A stretch of 64,000 nt of DNA from Jaapia argillacea MUCL 33604 (lineage: Eukaryota > Basidiomycota > Agaricomycetes > Jaapiales > Jaapiaceae). Of the stretch, positions 12,919 through 22,973 are shown piece after piece. A program made the translations under genes and the position numbers. The stretch lies in assembly GCA_000697665.1 (NCBI GenBank), contig KL197765.1:83251-147250 (forward strand), in the 5' to 3' direction. The notes beneath the pieces were generated by a model. The model ran no database searches, had not been told where the DNA came from, and saw only the letters and a list, made by a program, of their open reading frames with translations. Positions within the stretch are counted from its first letter, which is position 1, and each line of letters begins with the position of its first letter.

Positions 12919-14307
12919 ATGGTAGGTAACCACGACCCATCCAGCTGCTCTTCTTTGATATCGGCTCTCTCTCTAGAGATGGACGGTGCAATTCAGGCCC
13001 TCCCAAACGAGTTGCTTGGGCAGATATTCATCTACTTAGAATCTCCATTCATTTTCCGCCGCTGCGCTGGGCTTTCCCTCTCTCATGTTGCTCGACATTG
13101 GAGATCTGTTGCCTGCAGTATCCCGCAGCTCTGGATGAACATCGTTATCTTCCTTCTCAGGAGCTCCCACTCACTAGAAGAAGAAATGGGAATGGTTTCT
13201 ACCTACTTGGCAAGGTCAAAGAATTCACCGCTTAACATACGTATCTCTCGATACAGCCCCGATTTCGATGAGGATATCGAAGAACGGAGGGAGATCGCAT
13301 CCCTCTTCTCGTTGCTCGTTCCTCACGTGGACCGGTTTCAAAATCTTTCCCTTTGCATCAGCGATAGAGATCTGGGTTTCACTCTCACCGACATCGTCCA
13401 AAACATAGGTGCACCATCGCTGCAGTACCTCCATATTTCCACTCGTATCGACTCCAGAATACCCCACCCACCTAAGGAGCTACCGTTTCCTCTGTTCCAT
13501 CCTGCTCCCAAACTCACTTATCTCCGTCTATCCGGCATTTTTACTACCTCAACAAGTGCCCTCTCCCTCCGACATATCACAGTCCTAGACGTCGGAAACC
13601 AATACACGCCGCCGATATGTCTTCAATCGCCCGCCTTCCTCGAGATCCTGCGCTGCTGCCCAGTTCTTACCAAGTTAATTCTTCGTGGGGGAGTCTCGCT
13701 CCTACCTCAAACCCCGCCGGTTACTCTGCCCTCCCTACGAATATTGGTCATCGTGTCACCCCGTACGCCCTTACCCCCCCTCTTCTTGGCCCTGCCGACT
13801 CCGAACTTGGACACGTTACAGTTGGTTGATATGCATTTTAGCACCTTAATCCTAATTCTGCTGCCCCTTCGATTAACTTCGAAGGGCATGTTACCCAACC
13901 TCACGACGTTGACGTTGACGTCCATAATGGGCATTACCGGGTGCGACCTAGGGCTCTTCAGGACCTTCCGTAATATCAAACATCTAAAACTCATTCACCA
14001 CGGCGTCCGCGACACCACATTATCCATTCTCGCAGAACCCCATAGCTCGCCTCCATTCACGACACTCACCCTAGCTCCCATTGGCAACCATTTGGACACC
14101 ACGCGCCTCTTCCTTTTCCTCCGCTCACGTGCGGCCTCCGGTCACCCTATCGCGAAGGTTCGGTTGAGTCATGGCTATCGAGCTTCTCTTAATGCAGGAA
14201 AGGTCGCGGCGCTCCTGCAGATGGTAGACATTGAAGAGTTCGAAGTGGATGAAGAGGTTGAGCTACCTCTATCAGAGGGAACCAGAAATCTCGAGTGGTG
14301 GGAGTGA
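12919..14307 (+). CDS. F-box protein with leucine-rich C-terminal region
   Basis: An unspliced frame of about 462 residues; the ATG at 12979 would give 442. An F-box starts just after the second ATG (IQALPNELLGQIFIYL) and continues through LSHVARHWRSVACSIPQLW, the usual basidiomycete form. The rest has irregular leucine-rich strands (LTYLRLSGIF, LTKLILRGGV, LDTLQLVDMHF, LTTLTLTSIMG), as in the many lineage-expanded F-box/LRR-like proteins of Agaricomycetes. The family recruits substrates to SCF ubiquitin ligases through Skp1; the target is unknown. It borders the accessory island to its right. Confidence 0.85.
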   Translation: MVGNHDPSSCSSLISALSLEMDGAIQALPNELLGQIFIYLESPFIFRRCAGLSLSHVARHWRSVACSIPQLWMNIVIFLLRSSHSLEEEMGMVSTYLARSKNSPLNIRISRYSPDFDEDIEERREIASLFSLLVPHVDRFQNLSLCISDRDLGFTLTDIVQNIGAPSLQYLHISTRIDSRIPHPPKELPFPLFHPAPKLTYLRLSGIFTTSTSALSLRHITVLDVGNQYTPPICLQSPAFLEILRCCPVLTKLILRGGVSLLPQTPPVTLPSLRILVIVSPRTPLPPLFLALPTPNLDTLQLVDMHFSTLILILLPLRLTSKGMLPNLTTLTLTSIMGITGCDLGLFRTFRNIKHLKLIHHGVRDTTLSILAEPHSSPPFTTLTLAPIGNHLDTTRLFLFLRSRAASGHPIAKVRLSHGYRASLNAGKVAALLQMVDIEEFEVDEEVELPLSEGTRNLEWWE

Positions 14308-14385
14308 AAACCGTTGAAGCTCACGCGTGCTCGGCCCACGTAAGCTTCGGGGATTAGTTACAACTCCATGAGCTCCGTGCTTCCG

Positions 14386-14552
14386 AGTCAATGCGAGGGA
14401 CTGATGGCTGTTTGAGCGTCGGCATTCTTTATCCGGCCGGAGGGAAAGTGGGCTTTACCATCAGCGGCCATCGATCAGTGAGGCGTACGACGGGTCTCTT
14501 GCGTGAAGGATGGCCTTGATTTCACTTCATGTTTAACATTCAGAATTCGTGT
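14386..14552 (+). pseudogene. Relic of the beta-trefoil-like gene family
   Basis: This stretch aligns by eye to the 3' half of the intact gene at 22974-23453, from the region encoding KCEGPDGGLSVGILY to past the C-terminal FTIQNL. The best match is the 45-base core around 14404-14460, which still reads GGKVGFTISG. It has internal loss and several breaks, and no matching 5' half, so it is a fossil rather than a gene. It shows that the family once had at least one more copy, on the plus strand left of the present cluster. Confidence 0.75.
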
Positions 14553-14816
14553 AATTATAAGGACTCCAGCTCTTCGCAGATGGTATTCAATCATGGACTT
14601 ATAGAGGTACGAGTGTAGTTCCAGCACAATATGCGTTCTGCCTTCTAGCATTGTCCTGGGCAATTCAGTGGAACGGTCCTCGAACACCATTTCACCAGTT
14701 ACAGGAAGCATTCGACGGTCAGATTTCAAGCTTTACACATCAAGACACACAGACGGTAACATACAACTACACCAATATTCTCCATCACTCAACAACACAA
14801 TTCGACGATTTAACAT

Positions 14817-15154
14817 CTACTCGGAGGTCTCGATAACCAAGTCTTGGTCGAATCCGCGGAAGGTAATATTGGTAGTCTTCCCGGCAGCATTCAAGTACAC
14901 CCCTTTCCTGTTCGTGTTGGCCGCGTTCTTGAAAGCGACACACTCCCAGCCGGTCCTCTCCCACTTCTGGAAATCGTTGGAAATGGGGAACCAACTATCA
15001 TCTCCCCGAGTATACTTGGTGATGAAGCACTGCATGTCGTGGTTGGACAAGTTCCTGACGTAGACGGCCTCTCCGACGAACGGCTGTCACGCAGAAGCGT
15101 TTGTGAGTGGATGCAGTACGACGAAAGGGGGGCGCTTACGATTTGAGCTGCCAT
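14817..15154 (-). CDS. 93-residue protein, copy A of a duplicated pair
   Basis: The first coding exon is only 15 nt (15140-15154, MAAQI). An intron follows to 15084 and exon 2 is 14817-15083. The product is 93 residues with no signal peptide or membrane segment. Recognisable stretches are VYVRNLSNHDMQCFITKYT, GDDSWFPISNDFQKW and RKGVYLNAAGKTTNITFRG. Copy B at 17692-18040 has the same exon lengths and an almost identical sequence. The alternating hydrophobic pattern suggests a small beta-sandwich cytosolic protein. I do not recognise the family. A TATA box stands at about 15325-15333 on the minus strand. Convergent repeats and the palindrome lie upstream. Confidence 0.8.
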
Positions 15155-15322
15155 GATGGTGATTTGCGATATGAAAATTGAGACTGGGTTCAAAAGTGGT
15201 CTGCAAGAGAGGGGGTCGTTAGTAATGTCGAGGAGTGCAACTGAGAGTAGACCGTACTTGGGATGATGATTTGATGAGGCGAAAAAACTTGTTGTGTTGC
15301 ACTTCCAGCGGACGTTGCAAGA

Positions 15323-15334
15323 CCTTATATACAC
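15323..15334 (-). promoter_or_regulatory. TATA box of copy A
   Basis: The minus strand reads GTATATAAGG about 170 bp upstream of the start codon, a distance that leaves room for a 5' UTR like those of its neighbours. Confidence 0.5.
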
Positions 15335-15937
15335 GACATTCCACTTGCGGATGCGAGTAGAAGTCGACGGTGAGCTGATGAACAGACGAACGGTGGTGCT
15401 TTGGTGGTGAAGATGGGGGGTAAGAACCTGATCACGACTAACGGTGCAACCGAGGAGAACAACGCTCTGTGGAGAACTGTCGTTGTGCCATGACGTCTGG
15501 GGGGATGATGGCACACCAGTGATTTTCATTGTAGGAGATTCGAGTGACATTGTCAAACATCCTCTCAGATTCCTAGGTACCCCTTTCGAACTGCACCGAT
15601 CCGAATAGAAGGGAAACACGGCTGGTGTGAGGAGCCTTGAAAGCGTTCCTGGCTAGTACAAACACACTTGAAGGCGCAGCTCAGGACTATGAGTGGAGAG
15701 ATCTCGCCGAGGGAGCCCAGGAGATGATACGCATGTAGGTATTGGCTCCCGGATACTCGACGGAGGTCAGCAGGGATTCGCAAAGCTCGACTCGAGGGGC
15801 GTGTAGGAAGTCGCAAAGGTTGGTTGGGTAACACGAGTGCCATCGTATCTGGCTCCACCGGCGTGTAATGGGGTACTAAATTAAGGCAAAAAGCTAGAGT
15901 TGACAGTTATAGCCATAGCATGAATGAGACATTCCCA

Positions 15938-16600
15938 GCACCGTAAACAGAACCGACTTTGTGACAGTGGCAAATCCTCAATGCGAGACGCCACATTGCC
16001 TCCATAAGTTGTAGAGCGTATCGCGGTCACGCAGCCATCACGGAGTTTAAGTGCAGCCATAGTTTTGTGAAGGGTGCAAACTTTATGCACAAATTCTAAG
16101 TTTATCGACTAGCCCAAATATAGAATGTGGGCTTTGGATAGGTGACCGAAATAAATGCAAGGCAGCAAGATAATATATTTTCTCGTCACAAAAAGTGCAC
16201 CTTGCGATAAGCCATTTCTTTTCCTTTGTGGTGGGCACATGCTCTGGTAACCATGGTAATACCATGGTAACCACCCCAAAACAGTGGTTACCACAGGTAT
16301 ATGCACACCGCAAAGAAAAAGAAATGGGTCGCCGCAAAGTGTACTTTTGTGACGAGAAAATATATTATCTTGTTGCCTTGCATTTATTTCAGTCACTTAT
16401 CCAAAGCCCACATTCTATATTTGGGCTAGTCGATAAACTTAGAATTTGTGCATAAAGTTTGCTCCCTTCACAAAGCTGTGGCTACACTTAAACTCCGTGA
16501 TGGCTGCGTGACCGCGATACGCTCTACAACTTATGGAGGCAATGTGGCGTCTCGCATTGAGGATTTGCTACTGTCACAAAGTTGGTTCTGTTTACGGTGC
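15938..16600. repeat. Large near-perfect palindrome (fold-back or MITE-like element)
   Basis: Two arms of about 310 bp are inverted copies of each other around a centre near 16268. The left arm begins GCACCGTAAACAGAAC at 15938 and the right arm ends with its complement at 16600. Mismatches are few and scattered, and there is one small indel. The centre holds nested GGTAACCATGG palindromes. The match stops sharply at both outer ends. I see no clear target-site duplication and no transposase, so it could be a non-autonomous fold-back element or a local inverted duplication. Confidence 0.85.
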
Positions 16601-17691
16601 AGAGAGCGAGATAATCGATAATCTGTGTTCCATCAGGAAATGGACGGGTTTGCCAGTAATGCAAGGTCAGTTGGCCCAAGTCCGAGAATGTTGGTGACGT
16701 TCAAGTCCGCCTCGGTCACGGTGACGTCACGCGAATCTTCCAGCTTGCCACCAGTTGCCACCACATGGGAGTCACGACTCACAAATATCTGGCCATCCAT
16801 CAGTCCGACTCCGAAAGCTAGGGGTCTTGAATTCTATTCGGTAGCCATAGTTAGTGATTGGGAGGCTTCTGGTGCGAGGCAGAGGGTCATCGCTTAACCC
16901 TCCGAGTCTGGCAGCCCGCTCGGCACTCATCACGCTCCGTGCTTATGCTTCGAGCGATATCCACCAACCAAGAATTTCCCTCATGCACAATTAGCTCCGG
17001 AGTACGTCTTTGTTCAATGTTTTTTGATCGGTGCTTGCAGGTCAGGCGGCGCGGGCGCCACGGAAGCGCCGGCCATGTACACATCTCCTCAAGCCCCCAA
17101 CTGCATTGGTGTTTACGATCCCTTGTGATCCCTTGTTCTTACTTGGTCAAAAGCCGCACGGAAGACATCACCAAAGCACGTCAGTCCTCTTCGGTTGCAC
17201 TTCAGACGCACTTCCGCCGATGAACAAACTCCCTGGTGCTTCTCTGCGGCAGTTCAAGCACCACCGAAAGGAAAGGCTCCAAAGCTGTCCCCGCAAAACG
17301 TGTCACTGTGTTCTTTGCACTCCTACAAGACCCCCATTAGACGTCACGAACACAAATATATCGAGTTGGAATTCTACTCGGTTGCCCTCGCGACTCCTCC
17401 TTCGTTGAACATGACCCCTGACGTGCAGCTTCACCAATACCACCATGGTAAGGCACCACGATTCACCAATCCCGCTCCATAGCAGTGGAATTGCCCGTTC
17501 CCAAAGGTCGAGTCTCAAGTACTTAAGGACTCGGAATGTCTCCTACGAATTCATCGCACCCAAAGTTGAGCACCTCTTTGAAGATACAAGTACGACCCTC
17601 CTCTTCTGTCCCTTTTATCTCGTTAACCATTGCCTTCATCTCCAGACACAGCTCGACCATTAACAAACATCAGTTCTCGTCAACTCAGATT
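16601..17691. other. Intergenic upstream of copy B
   Basis: No gene is visible. The stretch contains a full CRE-type palindrome TGACGTCA at 16722-16729. It also has a repeated motif GAATTCTAYTCGGTWGCC at 16829-16846 and 17369-17386, each downstream of a GACGTCACG. These are candidate regulatory sites for the divergent pair. Confidence 0.4.
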
Positions 17692-18040
17692 ATGGCATCT
17701 CAAATTGTGAGCCCCTTCTTCCGCCTGACATGAACCGGCTTAAATACCAACACTAATCTCTCTCCTGCGACAGCCATTTGTTGGCCAATGTTTCTACGTC
17801 AGGAACGCGTCCAACCACGACATGCAGTGCTTCATCACCAAGTACACTAAGGGAGACGATAGTTGGTTCCCCATTTCCAACGATTTTCAAAAGTGGGAGA
17901 GGACGGGATGGGGGTGTGTCGCGTTCAAGAACGCCGCCAACACTCAGAGGAAAGGGGTATACTTGAATGCTGCGGGAAAGACCACCAACATCACTTTCCG
18001 TGGGTTTGACGCTGATCTCCAGATCGAGACTTCCGACTAG
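17692..18040 (+). CDS. 93-residue protein, copy B of a duplicated pair
   Basis: The first coding exon is 15 nt (17692-17706, MASQI), the intron is 17707-17773, and exon 2 is 17774-18040, exactly the sizes seen in copy A. Between the two copies the stretches NHDMQCFITKYT, GDDSWFPISNDFQKWERTGW and VAFKNAAN are the same. Differences cluster just after the intron (PFVGQCFYVRNAS against PFVGEAVYVRNLS). The high identity points to a recent duplication or gene conversion. It has no signal peptide, so it is probably cytoplasmic. Function unknown. Confidence 0.8.
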
Positions 18041-18484
18041 ATAAGCGCGAAGCTCATGATACTTACCAAGAAATGTATACGCAGTTGTATGAGCCGATCT
18101 GCATGACTTTCAAATCAAATAGTATGAGCAGACACGAGCACCGAATTGAATCAAATTTCCTCTGTCGGTTATGGTGAAAAACCTGAATTTACTAGTCAGC
18201 CGTTTAGCTAATCGGCAATTTCGGACTATTGGCATGAAAACGCACCTGGCTAGCGCTTCAAGATCGTCAAGAAAGTGATGGAAGCCGAGGACTCCGGTCA
18301 TACTGGCAGACGAGAAGGGATGTCCAGCGGAAAATCGTCAATTCAAGCAATCCCGTCGGTGGGACAGAGAAATCAGAAGGAACTCAGAAGAGACGACACG
18401 CTGCGTGCCAGCGAGTCAAGATACAAGATTAAATCTCGTTCCTGTCGGCCCGTGGAGAGGAATTAACGAGAAATGGGATAGCGA
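18041..18484. other. Intergenic between convergent genes
   Basis: This is the 3' flank of copy B and of the coiled-coil gene on the other strand. No gene or repeat was recognised. Confidence 0.4.
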
Positions 18485-19559
18485 TCACATCATTGAGGAG
18501 GACTTCCGTCTCGGATCCCTGACTTCTACCTCTTTCAGCTTGTCGCGAATTTCCGCTTTGAATTCGGGCTGTAGAAGATACAAGGCGTTACTCGTCATGA
18601 TAGGGGCAGAATTGTAGTTGAAGTCTTACATTATTCTGGTACTCATCGCACAAGGGGGATACCTGCCTCCAAGCCCACCCAAACTCCCCCATCATCTTCT
18701 CCTGACCCATCATCCTCACATTGTGCTCCGCATTGCAAAGTACCAAAAATCTCGCAACCCTCAATTGGACCTCTTTGCTCCTCATCGCCCGATATTCATC
18801 CACACTCATTGGGAATTGAGCGTCTCGGATCCGCCGCTCTTCGACTTCTTGTGCTGCACGAAGGACTTGAGCAGAGCGTTCGGCGGCTGTTAGGTTGTGC
18901 AGCTCAGACTGGAGAGGAAGAAGGGTTGAAAGGTGCGTGTAGCGAAGGAGGGAGAGATGAGCCGACTGCGTTGAGGAGAGTGGGGGCGACATTCGATTCA
19001 TAAAGTAGATTTTCTAGAGAATAAGCCAAATTCAGCATCAGATTGTGTTGTTCAGGTGGAATTGAACAAAGGACCTCGGCTTCCGATCTGACGGGATCCC
19101 TCTCCAATATATCTCTCTCATTCGGGTCCATATCAAAACACTCGTCCCTTTCCATGTAACTATCGAGAGCATCCACCAAATATTCTCTCGCTTGATATTC
19201 CAACAGATCCTCCACCTCCTTCTCATGCTGCTCTTTCAGTCGGCTAATTCGTGCTTTCAGGGAAGGGATGGTTGGTGGCATAGTTAATTCTTTCATCTCC
19301 GTCAGACTGCTGTGGGAACGAAGAGGATTAGATGTGTTAAAATGAAGGACAGCGAATGAATCTTGTAGAGATGATACCTTGGAAAGTCATAGCCCCTGTG
19401 CTCGAGGACATACTGGGCGAATCGATGATTCTCAATGGCCTCGATTTGGGAGGAAGTGGAGGGTTGCTGACCATTGGAGACGCCATTGGATAGAGAGGAT
19501 TCAATAAATCCATTGCTGCCCTTGTAGGATGCCTTCGGCCTGTGTAGTGAGGAAGCCAT
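18485..19559 (-). CDS. Coiled-coil hypothetical protein, possible splice or frame problem
   Basis: Read leftward, exon 1 from 19559 encodes MASSLHRPKASYKGSNGF and ends GYDFP. The second exon encodes an acidic coiled coil (SLKARISRLKEQHEKEVEDL). Further exons encode AAERSAQVLRAAQEVEERRI and a tail PEFKAEIRDKLKEVEVRDP with its stop at 18485. The last intron (18569-18662) joins in phase. Between about 18970 and 19070 the reading changes frame. An intron with a GTCCTT donor would solve it, but at the cost of a stretch that also looks coding. Expected size is about 240-280 residues. Heptad patterns suggest a structural partner protein; I do not recognise the family. Confidence 0.6.
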
Positions 19560-19778
19560 GATGTCCCACTTGGATGAAGATTGCGCACAGTTGAAGTTCA
19601 TTCAAAGAACTTCGTCACACCGGAGCATCGAGCACCGCCACAGACCGCCACGAGGACGGGTCTGATGGAAGAGCGACCTCAGGAGTTGAATGAAAGCAAG
19701 AATACAATCTTCATTCGACTTCAAGTTCTCCAACACCAAGCGTACATGTATATCGCTACAACCACCAATTTTCGACTC

Positions 19779-20262
19779 TTACAAGTTCTGGATGGTGAAC
19801 TCGCAAGTGAAATCGGGGTAATCCTTCACGGCGAGAGACCCGTTATAGGAAGCATTGCCAGCCTGGCTGGACAAGAAAGCGGTGCGCCCATCCTGTCCCT
19901 GGTACCCGGAGATCGTGAAGCTCACTTTCCCACCAGCCAAGTACAGAATCCCGACACTCAAACCGCCGTCAGGGCCCTCGCACTTGACGTCGTTGATGTA
20001 GTACATGTTTACATATTTGCCGTTGCTCCCTGATTCATAAAGAGCGAGTAAGTTCTTCACCCGACGGAGTAGATAGAGGCAAGGTGAACGTACCAACAAA
20101 GCCGACTTTACCATTGTCCTGCTTCTTGACGGTGAACTTCGCGTTGTCGGTGAGCTTTTGGTCGCCAAACTCGAGTCCGTTGGTGCTGGTGACCTTCATG
20201 TACTTTCCGTCGATGCCCTTGATGGCGATGGTGCCGGAAACGTTGGCGTTAGCAGTGGCCAT
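19779..20262 (-). CDS. Beta-trefoil-like small protein, copy C
   Basis: Exon 1 is 20094-20262 and exon 2 is 19779-20029, with a 64 bp intron, giving 139 residues. The sequence repeats a GKY.. pattern: GIDGKYMKVTSTNGLEFG, AKFTVKKQDNGKVGFVG, SNGKYVNMYYIND, ending CEFTIQNL. This fits the beta-trefoil layout of fascin-like or fungal lectin folds (inference from pattern, not a search). There is no signal peptide. Copy D (22974-23453) has identical exon lengths and only a few substitutions. The two are divergent, about 2.7 kb apart. A role as a cytoplasmic defence or carbohydrate-binding protein is possible but unproven. Confidence 0.8.
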
Positions 20263-20457
20263 TGCTACGGGGGTGGTCAGAACGAAGAGCGGGTGGAGAA
20301 CAAGATGGTAATGAACCGAAAGACAAAAATTTGAGCTACAGACAAATCAGTCAGCGACGAGCACTGTGACGGTGGTGAAAGGAGCTCACTTGGTGGGGAG
20401 TTGAAAGGGTTGATGAGTGTCGAGAGCTGGAATTCTGAGGAAAGGGTCAGTCCGATC

Positions 20458-20474
20458 CAGTATTTATACTCCAC
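20458..20474 (-). promoter_or_regulatory. TATA box of copy C
   Basis: The minus strand reads GGAGTATAAATA about 200 bp upstream of the start codon. The same 12 bases precede copy D at about the same distance, so the promoter was copied with the gene. Confidence 0.65.
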
Positions 20475-22763
20475 CGTACCCAGTCTGATATCAGTGAACA
20501 GAATAGTAGAACAAGGAAGCAACAATGAACCGGTGACAAGCCTTGCGCACGGATGGACCACATGAGCGGCGTCGAACCAATATGCGCAGAATGCTAAGGG
20601 AGCAAAGTCATTGATGTATGACAATTCGAGAGGGAAGCACTTTCGGCGCTTTGGGGTTCCGAAGTCGAATTGGGCCTTCTAAGGTACAAGGTGCCCAGCA
20701 GGTGGATAATATTGAAGACGATCTGGCAAAAAGCTGGCTTGTTCGGCTGCGTGGACTTCTGTAGGAAGTCAAGGGTCCAACTGACAAAGCTAGCTGGCTG
20801 CGCAAAGACAGTGGGGGCCGCCCAGATTCCATAAAGCCGCCCAACCAGGGCGTGCGGAATTTGTTGATCTCCTGATCTTGAAGTACGATGCAGCGGTAGT
20901 AGGGGGGTGTTGAGGTACTTCGACTGAACAGATTGGGTAGACCGAGATACGGGTTAAGAGGCCTCCCATGTGCGATGCAAGGCAACGTGGACTACTGGAT
21001 GGGGTGGAGGAGGTGCCTTGTAAGTACCAACCGCAGAGGGATTTGCGGCGTGCTCCGGTGGAGAAAAGGAGCGACGAGATTGGAGCACGGTCTTGCATAC
21101 CACGAATTCTTGATCGTCCATCGCAACTTTGACACTCTGGAAACCATGATCCAGGGTGGCCCCCACACTTTAACATGCCAATCATTGGGTCTACTATTTC
21201 CTTCTATCGGCGGCGCACTAGGTGTCGCTCGGCGCTCTTAGGGCGCCGAGGAGCATTTGGTAAATGGAGGACGACATCTGTTGATCGATGGATTTCCCCA
21301 TGTACTTCAAGTTGGAGTTGAGGTCAGAAGCAGTACCAGACCAGAAAGTGCGAATCCAATTGCGGAACTGGGGTCACGGTGCATTCGGAGCAAAGTTATG
21401 CGTTGTGAGAGGTTGCGAGGCATGTGCATGTGAGGGGAATCAACTGTGCCTGATAAGAATGTTAGAATCTGCGAATTCGAAGTCCGCTTCTTCATCTCGC
21501 ACCCTGTTATCCTCCTTGATGCATTGATGCATGATGCCCCTCTCCTCGATTTGGATCAATAACACACGTTCAAGTTGAACGTCCCCCCTTCTTATCCTGG
21601 GTCTGAATCCTAAGAATGTCTGCTGATGGCTTCCGGCCTGGACGATTTCATCCTTGGAAACCTCGTGACGTTCTACGTCTCTGAATGATTCTGTTCGCAT
21701 CCAAAGTTGACTCTAACACTACACCGCTCTCCAAGTGGATAGGGCCACACATAATGGAAGGCCCGGGCCACAATTGGCCGAACTCCGCTCAACAGCTCGA
21801 TGTCCAGATGGCACTCAATGCGAGGCCCCAAACGATGGTTGCCTGCACTCAAACACCGCAAAGGAGAAGTTCGACCACCTCGCATTGACTGACAATGGTA
21901 TTGGATTGGACAAGGTAATCCATGATCAGAGGTGCTGTTTATTTTCTGTTGCGCTTCCCGTCCATTGGACCCCAGATCCTCGCCCTCCGGTCTGCTGAGG
22001 ATCTGACTGCAGTCATCTACAAAGGGATCGCACATCCATCTCATCGTGGGATAGACTGGTCATCCCGAGACCTTGATTTTCTCGGCTATTCCCCTCCATC
22101 GCAAATTGATGTCAAGTAGGATCGGAGACCCTCGAGAACCGACTCTGGGTTGATTCGTCCCCCACTTTCGAATCCTTCTGTCAACCTTCTTCGTGTCACG
22201 TTACATCGCCACCCTGCTTCTGCTTTTGCTTGCTTTTGCGGTCGTTGATTCTCAACGGCAAAATCACGACTTGGTAAATCTGTCGAGCAAGCTGTCTCGG
22301 CCATGTTCTTTCATCACAAACGATCGTGATGAAACGTACAAGGTTAGCCGGGGAGCTCTTACTCCCGAAACGTCTTACCAAACCTTTCATTGTCCTGTTG
22401 AGGGCTGTGTCGGCGGCGTTCAATTGGTATCAGGGAGCGACGTTTTCTCGATGCTGGGTCGGTGACTTGTTGGCGACCCCGTGATATCCACCTTGTTGCC
22501 TTCCCTTCTCGATGCAGGCTTGGAGCCAGACAGCTGATTGTGCAACCGAACAAGCCAGGGTTCGCCCAAACGTTCGTGCGTGCAATCCACGCCCTTGGCG
22601 CATTCTTCCTTCTCCTCAGCGCTCGGATGGAGCGAAACCCCGACCGCTTTCACCCTAGATTTGTCTCTTCGTGGTTTCCCTTGTCACTGAATGTGGAACC
22701 GAACGATTCGTTTTTGAACTTTTCTTTTCCCTTTTTCTTTTGCAGCTTTTGATGTTGTACTTT
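20475..22763. other. Intergenic between divergent copies C and D
   Basis: About 2.3 kb without a supported gene. Several short open frames exist. One near 22193 looks like a signal peptide but has no ATG. No transposase or tRNA was recognised. Confidence 0.4.
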
Positions 22764-22776
22764 GGAGTATAAATAG
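22764..22776 (+). promoter_or_regulatory. TATA box of copy D
   Basis: GGAGTATAAATA lies about 205 bp upstream of the ATG at 22974 and matches the copy C promoter. The interval contains CAGTGAGTTG and later ..CGTCCAG and ..ATCGACAG, suggesting a spliced 5' UTR. Confidence 0.65.
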
Positions 22777-22973
22777 GGGACCCAAGCAGCCATCTTCCCC
22801 AGAATCAACCGGTTCTATCATCTTCACCACCTTTCAACACTCACCAACCAGTGAGTTGCCTCTACCGTCGCTGCTGAACACTCACTGATTTTCCTCGTCC
22901 AGATCAACCCCTCTCAATTAGTACTTACCGTTCCATCCTTCACTCGCTCATCACCCTGACTTCATCGACAGCA

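Noticed and set aside
16083-16455. Mirrored open frames inside the palindrome
   Set aside because: They are the same sequence read from both arms of an inverted repeat and have no domain or start context.
22193-22465. Frame that looks like a signal peptide (TLLLLLLAFAVVDS)
   Set aside because: It has no ATG; its apparent start is GTG, which is not a normal eukaryotic start.
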